A DNA stretch of 64,000 bases. It comes from Isoperla grammatica (lineage: Eukaryota; Arthropoda; Insecta; Plecoptera; Perlodidae). Where the stretch lies: NCBI GenBank assembly GCA_945910005.1, contig CAMDTW010000327.1:1-64000 (forward strand), in the 5' to 3' direction. Both the position numbers and the translations under genes were made by a program. Of the stretch, positions 61,270 to 64,000 are shown piece after piece. The notes under the pieces are model-generated. The model had not been told where the DNA came from, ran no database searches, and was given only the letters and a program-made list of their open reading frames with translations. Each line of letters opens with the position of its first letter. Position 1 is the first letter of the stretch.

Positions 61270-63205
61270 AGCGTATATCCCTCCTATATGTGTCTCACCT
61301 GGCGGGGCCCAGGTCCTAAGCGTATATGCCTCCTATATGTGTCTCACCTGGCGGGGCGCAGGTCCTAAGCGTATATGTCTCCTATATGTGTCTAAAACGG
61401 GCGGGGCGCAGGTCCTAAGCGTATATGCCTCCTATATGTGTCTCACCTGGCGGGGCCCAGCTCCTAAGCGTATATGCTACCTATATGTCGCTCATACGGG
61501 CGGGGCCCAGCTCCTAAGCGTGTATGCTACCTATATGTCGCTCATACGGGCGGGGCGCAGGTCCTAAGCGTATATGCCTCCTATATGTGGCTCATACAAG
61601 CCGGGCCTAGGTCCTAAGCGTATATGTCTCCTATATGTGTCTCATACGGGCAGGGCGCAGGTCCTAAGCGTATATGCCTCCTATATGTGTCTCACCTGGC
61701 GGAGCGCAGGTCCTAAGCGTATATGCCTACTATATGTGTCTCACCTGGTGGGGCGCTGGTCCTAAGCGTATATGCCGCCTGAATGTGTCTCATACGGGCG
61801 GGGTGCAGGTCCTGAGCGTATATGCTACCTATATGTGTCTCACCTGGCGGGGCGCAGGTCCTAAGCGTATATGCCTTCTATATATGTCTCACCTGGCGGG
61901 GCCCAGCTCCTAAGCGTATATGCCTCCTATATGTGTCTCACCTGGCAAGGCGCAGGTCCTAAGCGTATATGCCTCCTATAAGTGTCTCACCTGGCGGAGC
62001 GCAGGTCCTAAGCGTATATGCCTCCTATATGTGTCTCATACAAGCCGGGCCTAGCTCCTAAGCGTATATGTCTCCTATATGTGTCTCATACGGGCAGGGC
62101 GCAGGTCCTAAGCGTATATGCCTCCTATATGTGTCTCACCTGATGGGGCGCAGGTCCTAAGCGTATATGTCTCCTATATGTGTCTCATACGGGCAGGGCG
62201 CAGGTCCTAAGCGTATATGCCTCCTATATGTGTCTCACCTGGCGGGGCGCAGGTCCTAAGCGTATATGCCTCCTATATGTGTCTCACACGGGCCAGGCCC
62301 AGGTCCTAAGCGTATATGCCTCCTATATGTATCTCATACGGGCAAGGCCATACCACAGGTCCAAAGCGTATATGCATCCTACATGTGTCTCAAACGGGCG
62401 GGGCGCAGGTCCTAAGCGTAAATGCCTCCTATATGTGTCTCACCTGGCGGGGCGAAGGTCCTAAGCGTATATGCCTCCTATATGTGTCTCACCTGGCGGG
62501 GCGCTGGTCCTAAGCGTATATGCCGCCTGAATGTGTCTCATACGGGCGGGGCGCAGGTCCTTAGCGTATATGCCTCCTATATGTGTCTCACCTGGCGGGA
62601 CGAAGGTCCTAAGCGTATATGCCTCCTATATGTGTCTCACCTGGCGGGGCGCTGGTCCTAAGCGTATATGCCGCCTGAATGTGTCTCATACGGGCGGGGC
62701 GCAGGTCCTAAGCGTATATGCCTCCTATATGTGTCTCACCTGGTGGGGCGCAGGTCCTAAGCGTACATGCCTCCTATATATGTCTCACCTGGCAGGGCGC
62801 AGGTCCTTAGCGTATATGCCACCTATATGTGTCTCACCTGGCGGGGCGCAGGTCCTAAGCGTATATGCCTCCTATATGTGTCTCACCTGGTGGGGCGCAG
62901 GTCCTAAGCGTACATGCCTCCTATATATGTCTCACCTGGCAGGGCGCAGGTCCTTAGCGTATATGCCACCTATATGTGTCTCACCTGGCGGGGCGCAGGT
63001 CCTAAGCGTATATGCCTCCTATATGTGTCTCATACGGGCAAGGCCCAGGTCCTAAGCGTATATGCCTCCTATATGTGTCTCATACGGGCGGGGCGCAGGT
63101 TCTAAGCGTATATGCCGCCAATATGTGTCTCATACGGGCCAGGCCCAGGTCCTGAGCGTATATGCCTCCTATATGTGTCTCACCTGGCGGGGCGCAGGTC
63201 CTAAG
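61270..63205 (+). repeat. Higher-order repeat, partial third copy
   Basis: Matches 53670-55605 at a constant offset of 7,600 bp with very few differences, for example at 55071 against 62671. Left and right of it the match is lost abruptly, as expected from unequal exchange or segmental amplification. Confidence 0.93.
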
Positions 63206-64000
63206 CGTAAATGCCGCCTATATGTGTCTCACCTGGCGGGGCGCAGGTCCTAAGCGTATATGCCTCCTATATGTGCCTAATACGGGCGGGGCGCAGGTCC
63301 TAAGCGTTTATGCCTTCTTTATGTGTCTCACCTGGCGGGGCGCAGGTCCTAGGCGTTTATGCATCCTATATGTATCTGATACGGGCCAGGCCTAGGTCAT
63401 AAGTGTATATACTGCCTATATGTGTCTCATACGGGCCAGGCCCAGGTCCTAAGCGTATATGCCTCCTGTATGTGTCTCACCTGGCGGGGCGCAGGTCCTA
63501 AGCGTATATGCCTTCTATATGTGTCTCACCTGGCGGGGCGCAGGTCATAAGTGTATATACTGCCTATATGTGTCTCATACGGGCCAGGCCCAGGTCCTAA
63601 GCGTATATGCCTCCTGTATGTGTCTCATACGGGCCAGGCCCAGGTCCTAAGCGTATATGCCTCCTATATGTGTCTCATACGGGCCAGGCCCAGGTCCTAA
63701 GCGTATATGCCTCCTATATGTGTCTCATACGGGCCAGGCCCAGGTCCAAAGCGAATATGCCTCCAATATGTGTCTCACCTGGTGGGGCGCAGGTCCTAAG
63801 CGTATATGTCTCCTATATGTGTCTCATACGGGCCAAGCCCAGGTCCTAAGCGTATATGCCTCATGTGTCTCATACGGGCAAGGCCCAGGTCCTAAGCGAA
63901 TATGCCTCCTATATGTGTCTTATACGGGCGGGCCGCACGTCCTAAGCGTATATTCCCCCTATATGTGTCTCACCTGGCGGGGCGCAGGTCCTAAGCGTAA

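Larger units (their letters stand above)
47027..64000 (+). repeat. Satellite DNA array, 49/50-bp monomers, continues past the window
   Basis: At least 17 kb of head-to-tail monomers, about 345 copies. The basic unit reads TATATGCCTCCTATATGTGT, CTCACCTGGC, GGGGCGCAGG, TCCTAAGCG (type A, 49 bp). Type B has CTCATACGGGC in place of CTCACCTGGC, giving 50 bp, with either GGGGCGCAGG or CAGGCCCAGG next. Rarer length variants: 46 bp (CTAT missing, for example 55857, 56308, 56847 and 56988) and 56 bp (extra ATACCA, for example 47430, 48570, 51350, 52490, 54730 and 62330). The left edge is sharp (CTATATGTGTCTCATACGGG starting at 47027). The open frames on the plus strand are by-products. Confidence 0.98.

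Noticed and set aside
47072..63849. Dozens of plus-strand frames of 60-211 codons reading MPPICVSPGGAQ and similar
   Set aside because: All three frames give them, they follow the 49/50-bp satellite period, and there are no domains, introns or start context. Treated as a by-product of satellite composition.
47027..64000. CRISPR array
   Set aside because: Monomers are contiguous with no unique spacers, the array is tens of units per kilobase of near-identical sequence, and the setting is eukaryotic.
47027..64000. CENP-B-box-like motif supporting a centromere
   Set aside because: I looked for the TTCG...CGGG pattern and saw no match in the monomers; centromeric identity stays open.

Overview
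The window is eukaryotic and repeat-dominated, with no convincing host protein-coding gene. It is AT-rich, full of long (CA)n, (TTA)n and (TTG)n microsatellites, and packed with decayed transposable elements of animal type: Penelope-like, copia, R4/Dong-like and CR1/Jockey-like LINEs, hAT elements, tRNA-type SINEs and MITEs. The copia primer-binding site matches the insect copia type from memory. An invertebrate, probably an arthropod, is my best guess; the species cannot be told from the sequence.

Layout. 1-1840: 3' part of a Penelope-like element (RT plus GIY-YIG), abutting a reversed hAT transposase relic (1780-3713). 4655-15312: a nested and rearranged locus. A second hAT transposase gene (4655-6013) was hit by a SINE-like retroposon (5247-5550, with a 13-bp target duplication) and by a copia retrotransposon. 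That copia is now in two complementary halves in opposite orientations: the 3' half at 6014-7297 (minus) and the 5' half at 12075-15312 (plus). Both outer LTR edges carry the same 5-bp target duplication, and the rest of the hAT gene follows the 5' LTR in inverted orientation (12074-11763). One inversion of about 8 kb (7298-15312) explains all of this. Minisatellites, a tRNA-type SINE, a 330-bp (CA)n tract and a Tx1/L1-like LINE 3' end lie inside it.

15313-30784: a three-copy dispersed repeat, a nearly full CR1/Jockey-like ORF2 (18247-21220) next to (TTA)n, a 2.3-kb element with ~330-bp inverted repeats (21556-23835), two different R4/Dong-like LINEs on the minus strand embedded in (TTA)n tracts (24105-28670), a GC-rich 143-bp tandem repeat closed by an inverted end (29558-30160), and the C-terminal part of a third hAT transposase (30395-30570). 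30785-40724: two ~632-bp direct repeats with 5'-TG...CA-3' character flank 8.7 kb without gag or pol, which looks like a large LTR-retrotransposon derivative. It holds a palindrome-bearing tandem repeat, a YqaJ-like nuclease fragment and a 642-bp hAT-type non-autonomous element with a perfect 8-bp target duplication. 41310-43880: about three copies of a ~680-bp unit with internal 72-bp subrepeats and splice-like edges on the minus strand. 44685-45450: a 9-10-bp minisatellite. 45906-46606: two fold-back MITEs and a tRNA-like sequence with an intact pol III promoter.

47027 to the window end: at least 17 kb of satellite DNA built of 49- and 50-bp monomers, with a 3,920-bp higher-order repeat seen twice in tandem and a further partial copy about 7.6 kb on. 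The only 'working together' visible here is among mobile elements: nested insertion, microsatellite-associated insertion, rearrangement with transposon-like ends at both breakpoints, and satellite amplification.
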